In this document: in pieces, positions 50,696 to 59,978 of the stretch
How the letters are laid out: every line of letters begins with the position of its first letter
Position numbering within the stretch: position 1 is the stretch's first letter
From: Streptomyces coeruleorubidus
Lineage (GTDB): Bacteria; Actinomycetota; Actinomycetes; Streptomycetales; Streptomycetaceae
Length of the DNA stretch: 64,000 nt
Assembly (NCBI RefSeq): GCF_028885415.1
Contig: NZ_CP118527.1
Coordinates: 4,092,001-4,156,000 of the forward strand
Reading direction: 5' to 3'
Translations under genes and position numbers: made by a program
The notes under the pieces: generated by a model
What the model was told of the DNA's origin: nothing
The model's input: only the letters and a program-made list of their open reading frames with translations
The model's database searches: none

Positions 50696-52033
50696 TCAGC
50701 CGAGCAGGATCACCTCGACCTCGGCGCCGGGCTCGACGGACTCGGTGTCCTCGGGGACGACGATCAGCGCGTCGGCGTGGGCGAGGGCCGCGATCAGGTG
50801 GGATCCGGCGCCGCCGACCGGGCTCACCCGGCCGTCGTCGTACCTGCCGCGCAGGAACTGGCGGCGGCCCTTCGGGGAGGTCAGCGCCTTGTCCGCGGTC
50901 AGCCTCGCCCGGGTCGTCGGCCGGTGGACGTCCTCAAGGCCCATGAGGGCGCGGATCGCGGGGCGGACGAACAGTTCGAAGGAGACGTACGACGACACCG
51001 GGTTGCCGGGCAGGGCCAGCAGCGGGGTGTGGTCGGGGCCGATGGAGCCGAAGCCCTGGGGCTTTCCGGGCTGCATGGCGAGCTTGCGGAACTCGATGCC
51101 GCTGCCCGCCTCGTCCTCGTCGGCGACGTGGGACAGGGCCTCCTTGACGACGTCGTACGCCCCGACGCTCACGCCACCGGTGGTGACCATCAGGTCGGCG
51201 CGGACCAGCTGGTCCTCGATGGTGGAGCGCAGGGTCTCGGCGTCGTCGGCGACGGCGCCCACGCGATAGGCGATGGCGCCGGCGTCGCGCGCGGCGGCGG
51301 TGAGGGCGAAGCTGTTGGAGTCGTAGATCTGACCGGTGCCCAGTTCCGCGTCGGGCTGGACGAGTTCGCTGCCGGTGGAGAGCACCACCACGCGCGGGCG
51401 CGGGTGCACGCGCACCGTGCCGCGGCCGATCGCGGCGAGCAGGCCGATCTGGGGCGGGCCGAGGATCGTACCGGCCTCCAGGGCGCGGTCGCCGGCCTTC
51501 ACGTCACTGCCCTTCGCGCGCACGTGCGCGCGGGCCTCGGCCGGTCGGTACACCTGCACGTGCCCGGTGGCGCCCTCGGGGCCGAGGCTGCGGGCGCGCA
51601 TGCCGCGCACCGGACCCTCGCCGAGCCCGCCGTCGGTCCACTCGACGGGCACGACCGTCTCGGCGCCGGGCGGCAGCGGGGCGCCGGTCATGATGCGGGC
51701 GGCCTGGCCGGGGCCCACATGGAGCAGGTCGGCCTGGCCCGCGGCGACGTCCCCGACGACCTCCAGGGCCGCCGGGAACTCCTCGCTCGCGCCCGCCACG
51801 TCCGCGACCCGTACGGCGTAGCCGTCCATCGAGCTGTTGTCGAAGGGCGGCAGGGACACCGGCACCGTGATGTCCTCGACGAGGACGCAGCCCTGGGCGT
51901 CGAGCAGATGCAGCTCGATGGGTTCCAGGGGGCGGACGGTGGCGAGGATGTCCTCCAGGTGCTCCTCCACCGACCACAGGTGGTCGGGGCCGAAGTGGTC
52001 CTGGCCGGTGACGCGGGGCGCGGCGCTGCTCAA
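50696..52033 (-). CDS. moeA: MoeA/gephyrin-like molybdotransferase (Glp)
   Basis: A 445-residue molybdopterin molybdotransferase that inserts molybdate into adenylated molybdopterin. Motifs: [59 protein letters not shown] and [18 protein letters not shown]. The start is TTG at 52033 with GAGGAGA about nine bases ahead, inside the galU end. In corynebacteria the gene at this site, Glp, also binds FtsZ and the membrane receptor GlpR; the presence of sepX nearby makes that second role likely here. Confidence 0.93.
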   Translation of the reverse strand: MSSAAPRVTGQDHFGPDHLWSVEEHLEDILATVRPLEPIELHLLDAQGCVLVEDITVPVSLPPFDNSSMDGYAVRVADVAGASEEFPAALEVVGDVAAGQADLLHVGPGQAARIMTGAPLPPGAETVVPVEWTDGGLGEGPVRGMRARSLGPEGATGHVQVYRPAEARAHVRAKGSDVKAGDRALEAGTILGPPQIGLLAAIGRGTVRVHPRPRVVVLSTGSELVQPDAELGTGQIYDSNSFALTAAARDAGAIAYRVGAVADDAETLRSTIEDQLVRADLMVTTGGVSVGAYDVVKEALSHVADEDEAGSGIEFRKLAMQPGKPQGFGSIGPDHTPLLALPGNPVSSYVSFELFVRPAIRALMGLEDVHRPTTRARLTADKALTSPKGRRQFLRGRYDDGRVSPVGGAGSHLIAALAHADALIVVPEDTESVEPGAEVEVILLG

Positions 52034-52037
52034 CGTG

Positions 52038-52940
52038 TTACATCTCCTCGGCTACGTAACTGCGAAGCCAGGTCCGGAAGTCCGGGCCCAGGTCTTCACG
52101 TTCGCACGCGAGTCGGACAATGGCACGCAGGTAGTCGCCGCGGTCGCCGGTGTCATAACGGCGGCCCTTGAAGACGACGCCGTGCACCGGGCCGCCGATC
52201 TTCTCGTCTTCGGCGAGCTGCTGGAGGGCGTCCGTGAGCTGGATCTCACCGCCGCGGCCCGGCTCGGTCCGGCGCAGTATGTCGAAGATGTGCGGGTCGA
52301 GGACGTAGCGGCCGATGATCGCGTAGTTCGACGGGGCGTCGGCCGGGTCGGGCTTCTCGACGAGGCCGCTGACCTGGACGACGTCGCTGTCCTCGGTGGT
52401 TTCGACGGCCGCGCAGCCGTAGAGGTGGATCTGCTCCGGGGCGACCTCCATGAGCGCGATGACGCTGCCGCCGCGCTGCTCCTGGACCTCGACCATGCGC
52501 TGGAGCAGGGGGTCGCGGGGGTCGATCAGGTCGTCGCCGAGGAGGACGGCGAAGGGCTCGTCACCCACGTGCGGGGCGGCGCACAGGACGGCGTGGCCGA
52601 GGCCCTTGGGGTCGCCCTGGCGGACGTAGTGCATGGTCGCGAGGTCGCTTGACTCCTGCACCTTGGCGAGGCGGCCGGCGTCGCCCTTCTTCTGCAGCGC
52701 CGACTCCAGCTCGTAGTTGCGGTCGAAGTGGTCCTCGAGGGGGCGCTTGTTGCGGCCCGTCACCATGAGGACGTCGTCGAGACCCGCCGCGACGGCCTCC
52801 TCGACCACGTACTGGATCGCCGGCTTGTCGACGACCGGCAGCATCTCCTTGGGAGTGGCTTTGGTGGCCGGCAGGAACCGGGTGCCGAGGCCTGCTGCTG
52901 GAATGACAGCCTTGCTGATCCGAGGGTGCGACTGAGTCAT
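52038..52940 (-). CDS. galU: UTP-glucose-1-phosphate uridylyltransferase
   Basis: GalU makes UDP-glucose, the donor for wall glycans, trehalose and glycolipids. The 300-residue protein has the nucleotide-binding start GLGTRFLPATKATPKEMLP, the sugar region VMVTGRNKRPLEDHFDRNYE (in parts), and LGDDLIDPRDPLLQRM and VEKPDPADAPSNYAIIGRYV. ATG at 52940 gives the usual length; 17 more codons are open upstream. It is followed after five bases by moeA and is divergent from the cyclo-ligase gene. Confidence 0.96.
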   Translation of the reverse strand: MTQSHPRISKAVIPAAGLGTRFLPATKATPKEMLPVVDKPAIQYVVEEAVAAGLDDVLMVTGRNKRPLEDHFDRNYELESALQKKGDAGRLAKVQESSDLATMHYVRQGDPKGLGHAVLCAAPHVGDEPFAVLLGDDLIDPRDPLLQRMVEVQEQRGGSVIALMEVAPEQIHLYGCAAVETTEDSDVVQVSGLVEKPDPADAPSNYAIIGRYVLDPHIFDILRRTEPGRGGEIQLTDALQQLAEDEKIGGPVHGVVFKGRRYDTGDRGDYLRAIVRLACEREDLGPDFRTWLRSYVAEEM

Positions 52941-52994
52941 GCCCGCCACCATATCCGGTGCCTTTGCGCGGAATCCGCGGCTCCGGTTCATAGG

Positions 52995-53008
52995 CGCTCA
53001 TATGAGCG
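52995..53008. promoter_or_regulatory. Perfect palindrome in the galU/cyclo-ligase divergent promoter
   Basis: CGCTCATATGAGCG is a perfect 14-bp palindrome placed 55 bases before galU and 26 bases before the cyclo-ligase start. It is a candidate operator for divergent control; no matching regulator is obvious nearby. Confidence 0.5.
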
Positions 53009-53033
53009 TATTGCAACGGTATGGGAGCAACCT

Positions 53034-53657
53034 TTGAGTCACATCGGACGTCCGGGCGAGCCTGACAAGCGGAGTTTGCGGCGCGAGATCCTCGCGGTGA
53101 GGAACAGGTTGACGGCGGATGACCTGCGGGAAACCTCGGCCGCGCTGGCCGGGCGGGCGCTGGAGCTGCCCGAGTTGGCGCGGGCCGGCACGGTGGCGGC
53201 GTACGTCTCCGTGGGGAGCGAACCGGGGACGCTCGCGCTCCTGGACGCGCTGCGCGCCCGGGGCGTACGCGTCCTGCTCCCGGCCCTGCTGCCCGACAAC
53301 GACCTCGACTGGGGCCTCTACGAGGGCGAGCGCTCGCTCGCGCGCGTCCAACACGGCGGCAGAATGGCCCTCTTCGAGCCCGCGGGCGAGCGCCTCGGGC
53401 CGGACGCCGTGACCACCGCCGACGCCGTGCTGCTGCCGGGGCTGGCGGTCGACACGCGCGGGATGCGGCTGGGGCGCGGCGGCGGCTCGTACGACCGTGT
53501 GCTGGCGCGGCTGGAGCGGGCGGGGGTGCGTCCCGCGCTGGTGGTGCTGTTGTACGACTCGGAGGTGGTCGGGCACGTCCCGGAGGAGCCGCACGACCGG
53601 CCGGTGCACGCGGTGGTGACGCCGTCGGGGGTGCGGCGGTTCGGGCCGGAGACCTGA
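53034..53657 (+). CDS. 5-formyltetrahydrofolate cyclo-ligase
   Basis: A 207-residue enzyme that uses ATP to turn 5-formyl-THF into 5,10-methenyl-THF. The typical C-terminal motif is DTRGMRLGRGGGSYDR, with LRREILAVRNRLTADD at the start and LLPGLAV before the motif. The TTG at 53034 is chosen because GGGAG lies six bases ahead and no ATG or GTG is in frame nearby. It is divergent from galU, as in mycobacteria (Rv0992c/Rv0993). A 36-base palindromic hairpin follows its stop. Confidence 0.93.
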   Translation: MSHIGRPGEPDKRSLRREILAVRNRLTADDLRETSAALAGRALELPELARAGTVAAYVSVGSEPGTLALLDALRARGVRVLLPALLPDNDLDWGLYEGERSLARVQHGGRMALFEPAGERLGPDAVTTADAVLLPGLAVDTRGMRLGRGGGSYDRVLARLERAGVRPALVVLLYDSEVVGHVPEEPHDRPVHAVVTPSGVRRFGPET

Positions 53658-53660
53658 TGC

Positions 53661-53696
53661 GAAACGGCCCTCCACGCGCGCGTGGAGGGCCGTTTC
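53661..53696. terminator. Very strong bidirectional hairpin terminator
   Basis: Perfect arms GAAACGGCCCTCCACG and CGTGGAGGGCCGTTTC around CGCG, three bases past the cyclo-ligase stop and just before the convergent penicillin acylase stop. Confidence 0.88.
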
Positions 53697-53715
53697 GGTT
53701 TCCGGCGTCAGCGGC

Positions 53716-56538
53716 TCACGGCTTGAGCACCAGCTTGTCGGTCGTGCCGTCCTTGACCGCCTGGTCCGAGAAGGACCACGGGAGCAGTTCGCCGTCGGCC
53801 CACTTGTCCGTCTGGTCGACGTAGTGGGCGCTGTAGGCGTGCCCGGAGGCGCCGCTGAGGTTGATCCAGCGGGACTTGTCGAGGTCGCCGAGGTTCACGA
53901 CCATCCGCATGGACGGCACCCACACCACGCCGTAGCCGCCGGCCGCGTTCCAGCCGGTCGCGTTGACCGTGGCCTCGCCGCCGCTGAGCTCCCAGGGGCC
54001 GCGGTTGAGGGCGTACTGGAGGAAACCGGGGCCCTCGGTGCCGAGGGTCTCGTTCTTCAGGAACAGGCGGTGCAGCCGGCCCCAGGTCCAGGTGTCGATG
54101 TCCTTGCCGAGCTTGGCGGTCAGCTCCCAGCGGGCGTCGATCATCGCGCGCTTGAACAGCTGGTCGCGGTTGACTGCGGCGGGGCGGGTGCCCGCCTTGG
54201 GCGCCTTCCACCAGTCGCTGTCCGGCTGGTCCATCAGCTTGCGGACCACCTCGAACCAGCGGTCGCCGCCGTCGGGCTGCGCCTGGTCGGGGTCGCGCTC
54301 GCCGCACTCGCGCACCTTCTCCGCCTCGTCGGCGGGCCCGGTGGTGTTGACCGGCTCCACCCACAGGCACTGGCCCTTGACCCGCAGCTCCTTGGGGAGC
54401 TTGTTGCCGAAGGCGAGCTTGAGGATGTTGCGCCAGACGGCGTTGAAGTAGGCGGCGGCCGCCGAGTCGGTGTCCTGGGTGTAGTCCCAGCCCTCCAGCA
54501 GCTTCTGCGCCTCGCGCACGTCCTTGCTGCCGGTGTCGATCTTCAGCAGCGTGGGCACCAGCAGCCGGGCGATCTCGCTGCTGTTGTCCAGTTGCATCTG
54601 GCGCATGTCGTCGGTGGAGATCTTGCCGCCGTCCTTGATCTTCGACTGGATCAGGTCGGTGATCCGCTGGCTGCGCGTGCCGTAGCCCCAGTCCTCGGTG
54701 AGCGTGTACGGGTACTTGTCCGGGTCGATCACGGCCTGGTTGGCGGTGACGATGTAGCCCCGCTTCGGGTTGTACTCGTACGGCAGCGCGTCCTGCTCGA
54801 TGTAGCCGGTCCAGCGGTACTTGGGGTCCCAGCCGGGCGCCGGGACGGAGCCGTCGTCGTCCTGGGAGCGCTTGGGGATCCTGCCCGGCAGGGTGTAGCC
54901 GATGTTGTCCTCGGTGTCCGCGTAGACCAGGTTCTGCGAGGGCACGTCGAACAGCGCGGCGGCCTTGCGGAAGTCGGTCCAGTTCTTCGCCCTGTCCATG
55001 GCGAAGACGGCGTCCATGGTGGTGCCCGGCTGAAGCGCGGTCCAGCGCAGCGCGACGCCGTAGCCGTCGCCTCTGTCGGGTGCGGCGGCGTCGACGGTGG
55101 CCTTCTTGCCGACCTTCACGAGCTCCTTGGCCCGGTCGGACAGCAAGGGCCCGTTGTTGGTCTCGCGGACGACGATCTTCCGGGGCGAGCCGCCGGCGAC
55201 CTTGATGGTCTCCTCGCGCGTCTCGAAGGGCTTGACCTTGCCGTCGTAGAGGTAGCCGTCGCCGGTGATCTTCTCCAGGTAGAGGTCCGTGACGTCGACG
55301 CCGGAGTTGGTCATGCCCCAGGCGATGTCCTGGTTGTGGCCGATTATCACGCCGGGCATGCCGGCGAAGGTGTAGCCGCTGACGTCGTACTGGCACGCGC
55401 TGGAGACGCTGCGGCAGTGCAGGCCCATCTGGTACCAGACGGACGGCAGCGAGGGCGACAGGTGCGGGTCGTTGGCCAGCAGCGGCTTGCCGGTGATGGT
55501 GTGCTTCCCGCGGACGACCCAGGAGTTGGAGCCGATGCCGTCGCCGTTCACGCCGACGGCCGGCGGGAGGTCGCTCAGGACATCGCTGAGGCCGGTGAGC
55601 TGGCTGTCCAGGCCCGAGGTACCGGAGGCGGTGCCGGAAGCCGTGCCGGAGGTGCCGGAGGCCGTGCCCGCGGTGCCCGCCGTGCCGGTGGAGGCACCGC
55701 CGGTTCCGCTCGTGCCGCCTGTGCCCGTGCCGCTGGTGCCGCTCGTGCCGCCCTGTTCGAACGCCCCCGTCAGCTCGTCGTACTGGCCCTCCTGGACGAT
55801 CGCCTTGTTCCGGCTGTACGGGTACTGCGGGTACAGCTCGGCGATCTGCTTCGGGCCGAGGCGGCTGGTCAGCAGGGCGCGGTCGATCTCGTCCTGCATG
55901 TTGCTGCGCAGGTCCCAGGCCATCGCCTTCAGCCAGGAGACCGAGTCGACCGGGGTCCACTTCTGCGGCTTGTAGTCGTTGGTGAACCCGAGCGCCGCGT
56001 ACTCCAGGGAGATGTCCTTGCCGTCCTTGCCCTGGAGGTAGGCGTTGACCCCCTCGGCGTAGGCCTGGAGGTACTTCTTCGTGCCGGCCGACAGCTTGGT
56101 GTCGTACTCCTGCTTGGCGACCCGCTCCCAGCCGAGCGTGCGCAGGAACTCGTCGTTGTCGACCTGGCTCTTGCCGAACATCTCCGACAGCCGGCCGGCG
56201 GCCATGTGACGGCGTACGTCCATCTCGTAGAACCGGTCCTGCGCCTGGACGTAGCCCTGCGCCATGAACAGGTCCGCGTCGGAGGAGGCGTAGATCTGCG
56301 GGATGCCGTGGTTGTCGCGTTTGACCTCGACGGGTCCCGAGAGGCCCTTGAGCGTGAGGGTGCCCTTGGTCTGCGGGAAGGAGGCCCGGACGGTGCTGAT
56401 GGACCAGTACGCCCCGAAGGCGACGCCTCCGATCAGTGCCAGCACCAGGACGAGCACGATCAGACGTGCTTTGCGCCCCTTTCTCCTGCCGGACTTGCCG
56501 GGCTGCTGACCCGTGGAGGCGGTGGTGTCGGTGGGCAT
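53716..56538 (-). CDS. Penicillin acylase family protein
   Basis: A 940-residue Ntn-hydrolase precursor anchored by one N-terminal helix (about 27-46) with the body outside the cell. The alpha-chain part has VEVKRDNHGIPQIYASSDADL (in parts) and GYVQAQDRFYEMDVRRHMAAGR; autocleavage before Ser337 in GIGS-NSWVV would expose the catalytic Ser (S-N-x-W motif). The beta chain carries HLSPSLPSVWYQMGLH and WGMTNSGVDVTDLY. Just before the cleavage site lies an unusual Gly/Thr/Ser/Ala run (residues about 263-310). Relatives hydrolyse amides such as penicillins, acyl-homoserine lactones or lipopeptides; the substrate here is unknown. ATG at 56538. Confidence 0.93.
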   Translation of the reverse strand: MPTDTTASTGQQPGKSGRRKGRKARLIVLVLVLALIGGVAFGAYWSISTVRASFPQTKGTLTLKGLSGPVEVKRDNHGIPQIYASSDADLFMAQGYVQAQDRFYEMDVRRHMAAGRLSEMFGKSQVDNDEFLRTLGWERVAKQEYDTKLSAGTKKYLQAYAEGVNAYLQGKDGKDISLEYAALGFTNDYKPQKWTPVDSVSWLKAMAWDLRSNMQDEIDRALLTSRLGPKQIAELYPQYPYSRNKAIVQEGQYDELTGAFEQGGTSGTSGTGTGGTSGTGGASTGTAGTAGTASGTSGTASGTASGTSGLDSQLTGLSDVLSDLPPAVGVNGDGIGSNSWVVRGKHTITGKPLLANDPHLSPSLPSVWYQMGLHCRSVSSACQYDVSGYTFAGMPGVIIGHNQDIAWGMTNSGVDVTDLYLEKITGDGYLYDGKVKPFETREETIKVAGGSPRKIVVRETNNGPLLSDRAKELVKVGKKATVDAAAPDRGDGYGVALRWTALQPGTTMDAVFAMDRAKNWTDFRKAAALFDVPSQNLVYADTEDNIGYTLPGRIPKRSQDDDGSVPAPGWDPKYRWTGYIEQDALPYEYNPKRGYIVTANQAVIDPDKYPYTLTEDWGYGTRSQRITDLIQSKIKDGGKISTDDMRQMQLDNSSEIARLLVPTLLKIDTGSKDVREAQKLLEGWDYTQDTDSAAAAYFNAVWRNILKLAFGNKLPKELRVKGQCLWVEPVNTTGPADEAEKVRECGERDPDQAQPDGGDRWFEVVRKLMDQPDSDWWKAPKAGTRPAAVNRDQLFKRAMIDARWELTAKLGKDIDTWTWGRLHRLFLKNETLGTEGPGFLQYALNRGPWELSGGEATVNATGWNAAGGYGVVWVPSMRMVVNLGDLDKSRWINLSGASGHAYSAHYVDQTDKWADGELLPWSFSDQAVKDGTTDKLVLKP

Positions 56539-56776
56539 CGCTGTCCTTGCTGTCCTAAGTCGAGCGGCAGGTTCGGCTGTGCTTTTAACTGAGCGCTGGA
56601 GCAACGATAGGCGCAGGGTCTCGCGCCTCTTGACGCGGAGTCGGGAACCAGCACGGACGAACGTTCGATCTCGCCCCCGGAAGCGTCAAGAAATCGTCAA
56701 GAGTTAGGTAAGGTAACGAAGTAGTTGGCGCGATGCGCCACAGCTTCATGTGCGATGTACGTGAGCCCACGCGCGC

Positions 56777-58306
56777 GTGCGTGTGAGCCAGGGAAGGATT
56801 CGGCCGCTGACTGTTCACCACCTCAACCAGCTCCTGCTCGTCTGCTCGCTCGTCCTGCTCGTCGCCGTCGCAGCGGTACGGATCTCCTCGCGCAGCGGGC
56901 TCCCCAGCCTGCTCGTCTATCTGGGGATAGGCGTCGCCATGGGCCAGGACGGCATCGGCGACATCCACTTCGACAACGCCGAGCTGACCCAGGTCATCGG
57001 ATACGCGGCCCTGGTCGTGATCCTGGCCGAGGGTGGCCTTGGCACGAAGTGGAAAGAGATCAAGCCGGCCCTGCCGGCCGCCACGGCGCTGGCGCTGGCC
57101 GGTGTCGCGGTGAGCGTCGGGGTCACGGCGTCGGCGGCGCACTACCTGATCGGGCTGGAGTGGCGGCAGGCGCTGATCATCGGGGCGGTCGTCTCCTCGA
57201 CCGACGCGGCGGCCGTGTTCTCCGTGCTGCGGAAGATCCCCCTCCCCGCGCGCGTGACGGGCACGCTGGAGGCGGAGTCCGGCTTCAACGACGCCCCGGT
57301 GGTCATCCTCGTGGTCTCGCTGTCCACGGCGGGCCCGGCCGAACACTGGTACGTGCTGCTGGGCGTGATCCTGCTGGAGCTGGCCATCGGCGCGGCCATC
57401 GGGCTCGCGGTGGGCTGGCTCGGCTCCTGGGGGCTGAGGCACGTGGCGCTGCCGGCCTCCGGCCTCTACCCGATCGCCGTCATGGCCATCGCCGTGGTGG
57501 CGTACGCGGCGGGCGCGCTGGCCCACGGCAGCGGCTTCCTCGCGGTGTATCTCGCCGCGATGGTGATGGGCAACGCGCGGCTGCCGCACTGGCCGGCCAC
57601 GCGCGGCTTCGCCGACGGGCTCGGCTGGATGGCCCAGATCGGCATGTTCGTCCTGCTCGGCCTGCTGGTCACCCCGCACGAGCTGGGCGACGACATCGTG
57701 CCCGCGCTCGTCATCGGGCTGGTGCTGACCATGGTGGCGCGTCCGCTGAGCGTGGTGGTCTCCCTGCAGCCCTTCCGGGTCCCGTGGCAGGAACAGGCCC
57801 TCATGTCCTGGGCGGGGCTGCGCGGGGCGGTGCCCATCATCCTGGCGACCATCCCCATGGTGGAGGGCGTGGAGGCGAGCCGCCGGATCTTCAACATCGT
57901 CTTCATCCTGGTCGTCGTCTACACCCTGGTCCAGGGCCCGACGCTGCCGTGGCTGGCCCGCATGCTGCGCCTGGGCGACGGTTCGGAGGCCGCCGACCTC
58001 GGCATCGAGTCGGCCCCGCTGGAGCGGCTGCGTGGGCATCTGCTGTCCGTGGCGATCCCCGAGGGATCGAAGATGCACGGCGTGGAAGTCAACGAGCTGC
58101 GGCTGCCGCCCGGCGCCGCCGTGACGCTCGTCGTACGCGAGTCGGAATCGTTCGTCCCGCTGCCTACGACGGTGCTGCAGCGCGGGGACGAGCTCCTCGT
58201 CGTGGCCACGGATCCCGTGCGGGACGCTACGGAGCGCCGGCTGCGCGCGGTGGGCCGCGGCGGCAAGCTGGCCGGATGGCTGGGAACGGACGGGGCGAGT
58301 CGTTAA
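56777..58306 (+). CDS. Potassium or sodium/proton antiporter (CPA1, NhaP2-like)
   Basis: A polytopic antiporter of about 500 residues. Twelve or so helices fill residues 15-400, with the CPA1 ion-site motif AVVSSTDAAAVFSVL followed by ESGFNDAPVVILV. The cytoplasmic C-terminus (about 415-509) is a TrkA_C-like domain (GSKMHGVEVNELRLPPGAAV; QRGDELLVVATDPVRDATE), as in K+/H+ antiporters of the NhaP2/CvrA type. Start is uncertain: GTG at 56777 has no clear ribosome site, while a CTG at 56807 (LTVHHLNQLLL) has GGGAAGG eight bases ahead and matches the family N-terminus better. Confidence 0.9.
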   Translation: MRVSQGRIRPLTVHHLNQLLLVCSLVLLVAVAAVRISSRSGLPSLLVYLGIGVAMGQDGIGDIHFDNAELTQVIGYAALVVILAEGGLGTKWKEIKPALPAATALALAGVAVSVGVTASAAHYLIGLEWRQALIIGAVVSSTDAAAVFSVLRKIPLPARVTGTLEAESGFNDAPVVILVVSLSTAGPAEHWYVLLGVILLELAIGAAIGLAVGWLGSWGLRHVALPASGLYPIAVMAIAVVAYAAGALAHGSGFLAVYLAAMVMGNARLPHWPATRGFADGLGWMAQIGMFVLLGLLVTPHELGDDIVPALVIGLVLTMVARPLSVVVSLQPFRVPWQEQALMSWAGLRGAVPIILATIPMVEGVEASRRIFNIVFILVVVYTLVQGPTLPWLARMLRLGDGSEAADLGIESAPLERLRGHLLSVAIPEGSKMHGVEVNELRLPPGAAVTLVVRESESFVPLPTTVLQRGDELLVVATDPVRDATERRLRAVGRGGKLAGWLGTDGASR

Positions 58307-58401
58307 GGGCGGTTTTACGTCGTTCGCGTCGCCCTGATTTCGCAGGTGGGCGCGACCGCCGTGCTCTTTTTCACAGGCAGGTCCGCGCAGGTGCCTGTAC
58401 G

Positions 58402-58545
58402 ATGAAGGCGTTACCCAAGATCGAACCAACTCTGCCTGACGCAGAGCTGGCGCGACCGTATGGCGGTCGGGTGGCCCCTCCTCACCGGGCCCCGGCATCT
58501 ACCGCAGTTCCGCGCAAGAGGACAGCTCTCGGCGCCGCCCGCTGA
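58402..58545 (+). other. Possible 47-codon ORF between antiporter and MFS genes
   Basis: The 276-base gap between the antiporter and the MFS gene holds a short reading frame (MKALPKIEPTLPDAELARP...) whose fourth codon is TTA. No family is recognised and the frame may be chance. If it is translated it would be a bldA-dependent upstream ORF ending 37 bases before the MFS start. No hairpin or operator is obvious in the gap. Confidence 0.25.
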
Positions 58546-58582
58546 CGGGCCCGCGCTACCAGGCGGCAGAAAGGCACGGGCC

Positions 58583-59911
58583 GTGGTGTCCACGGTCACC
58601 TCGAAGAAGTCGAAGAACTCGATGACCTCGAAGAACTCGACGGACTCGAAGAAGTCGACGGCTTCCGCCCGCCCGGGATACGGCCGGCTGCTGCGCACCC
58701 GCGGCGCCTGGACGTTCCTGCTCCCCGGCTTCGCGGCGCGCCAGCCGTTCGCGATGCTGACCATCTCCATCGTGCTGCTGGTGCAGCACACCACCGGCTC
58801 CTACGGAGCGGCGGGCGCCGCCGCTGCCGTCACCGGTGTCTCCATGGCGCTGTTCGCGCCCTACAGCGGCCGCCTCGCCGACCGCTACGGGCAGCGTGCC
58901 GTACTGATCCCCGGGGTGCTGCTGCACGCGCTGTCCGGGCTGACGCTGACGGCGCTGGCGCTCATGGACGCCCCCTTGTGGGCGCTGTTCGTGGCGGCCG
59001 TCCCGACCGGTGCCTCGGTGCCGCAGGTCGGGCCCATGGTGCGGGCCCGCTGGGGCGTGAAACTCAAGGACTCGCCGCTGATGACCACGGCGGCGGCCTT
59101 CGAGTCCGTCACGGACGAACTGACCTTCGTCGTCGGCCCGCTGCTGGCCACCGCCCTGTGCACGGCCGTCGACCCGGCCGCCGGGCTGGTCACGGAGGCC
59201 TCGCTGACCCTGATCGGCGGTCTGCTGTTCGCCGCACAGAAGAGCACCCAGCCCTCGGTCTCAGGCCGCGGCCACGCGCGCGTGGAGCACGCTTCCGCGC
59301 TGCGGATCCCCGGGGTGCGCGTGCTGATCGTGACGTTCCTGGGCATCGGGTCCGTCTTCGGCGGCATGCAGGTCTCGCTGGCCGCGTTCACCGAGTCGAT
59401 CGGCGAACCGGGCCTCAACGGCGTCCTCTACGGGGTCTTCGCCGCGGGCAACATGCTCTCCGGCGTCGTCTGCGGCGCGATCGCCTGGAAGGTGGCACCG
59501 CAGCGGCGCCTCGTCGTCGGCTACACGGCGCTCGCGCTCACCGCGTCGGGCCTGTGGGCCGCCCACTCGGTGCCGGTCCTCGCCGGACTCGGCCTGCTGG
59601 TCGGCATGTGCATCGCGCCCGCCCTGATCACCGGCTACACCCTGGTCGAGAGTCTGGTCCCGGCCGGCGCCCGCACCGAGGCCTTCACCTGGCTGACCGG
59701 CGCCGTGGCGCTCGGCCAGGCGGCCGCCGTCACGGTCGCCGGGCAACTGGAGGACCGCTTGTGGGACGGTGCCGGTTTCCTGGTGCCGATGGGCGGCACC
59801 GTGCTCGCCCTGGCGACCCTCCTGGCCCTGCGTTCCCGGCTGGCCGGACGGGCCCAGGGCCGCACCGTCGCACGTGGCGTGGGTCACCGCGTGCCGGTGG
59901 CAGTGGACTGA
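58583..59911 (+). CDS. MFS transporter
   Basis: A 442-residue major facilitator with about twelve helices. The first loop motif is SGRLADRYGQRAVLIPGVL and the seventh-helix region is GGMQVSLAAFTESIGEPGL. The cytoplasmic N-terminus starts VVSTVTSKKSKNSMTSKN and is a low-complexity Ser/Lys run of seven three-residue units coded by 9-base repeats (58601-58663). Substrate unknown; the layout fits a drug or metabolite exporter. Start is one of two adjacent GTG codons (58583 or 58586), with AAAGG upstream. Confidence 0.88.
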   Translation: MVSTVTSKKSKNSMTSKNSTDSKKSTASARPGYGRLLRTRGAWTFLLPGFAARQPFAMLTISIVLLVQHTTGSYGAAGAAAAVTGVSMALFAPYSGRLADRYGQRAVLIPGVLLHALSGLTLTALALMDAPLWALFVAAVPTGASVPQVGPMVRARWGVKLKDSPLMTTAAAFESVTDELTFVVGPLLATALCTAVDPAAGLVTEASLTLIGGLLFAAQKSTQPSVSGRGHARVEHASALRIPGVRVLIVTFLGIGSVFGGMQVSLAAFTESIGEPGLNGVLYGVFAAGNMLSGVVCGAIAWKVAPQRRLVVGYTALALTASGLWAAHSVPVLAGLGLLVGMCIAPALITGYTLVESLVPAGARTEAFTWLTGAVALGQAAAVTVAGQLEDRLWDGAGFLVPMGGTVLALATLLALRSRLAGRAQGRTVARGVGHRVPVAVD

Positions 59912-59941
59912 ACGGCCGGAATACGTCAAGATGGATCGTCG

Positions 59942-59968
59942 TTAGCACTCATCGAGTGAGAGTGCCAG
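59942..59968. promoter_or_regulatory. CIRCE-like element (HrcA operator)
   Basis: TTAGCACTC-N9-GAGTGCCAG matches the CIRCE consensus TTAGCACTC-N9-GAGTGCTAA at 16 of 18 arm positions with the exact nine-base spacing. It ends ten bases before the FmdB/Ruc-like start codon and overlaps its ribosome-binding site, the usual place for HrcA repression of heat-shock genes. Confidence 0.85.
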
Positions 59969-59978
59969 GAGGAAGACA

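Noticed and set aside
56658..56667. CGAACGTTCG palindrome as a LexA (SOS) box
   Set aside because: Actinobacterial SOS boxes need a four-base spacer between CGAAC and GTTCG; here the arms touch, and the neighbouring genes are not SOS genes.
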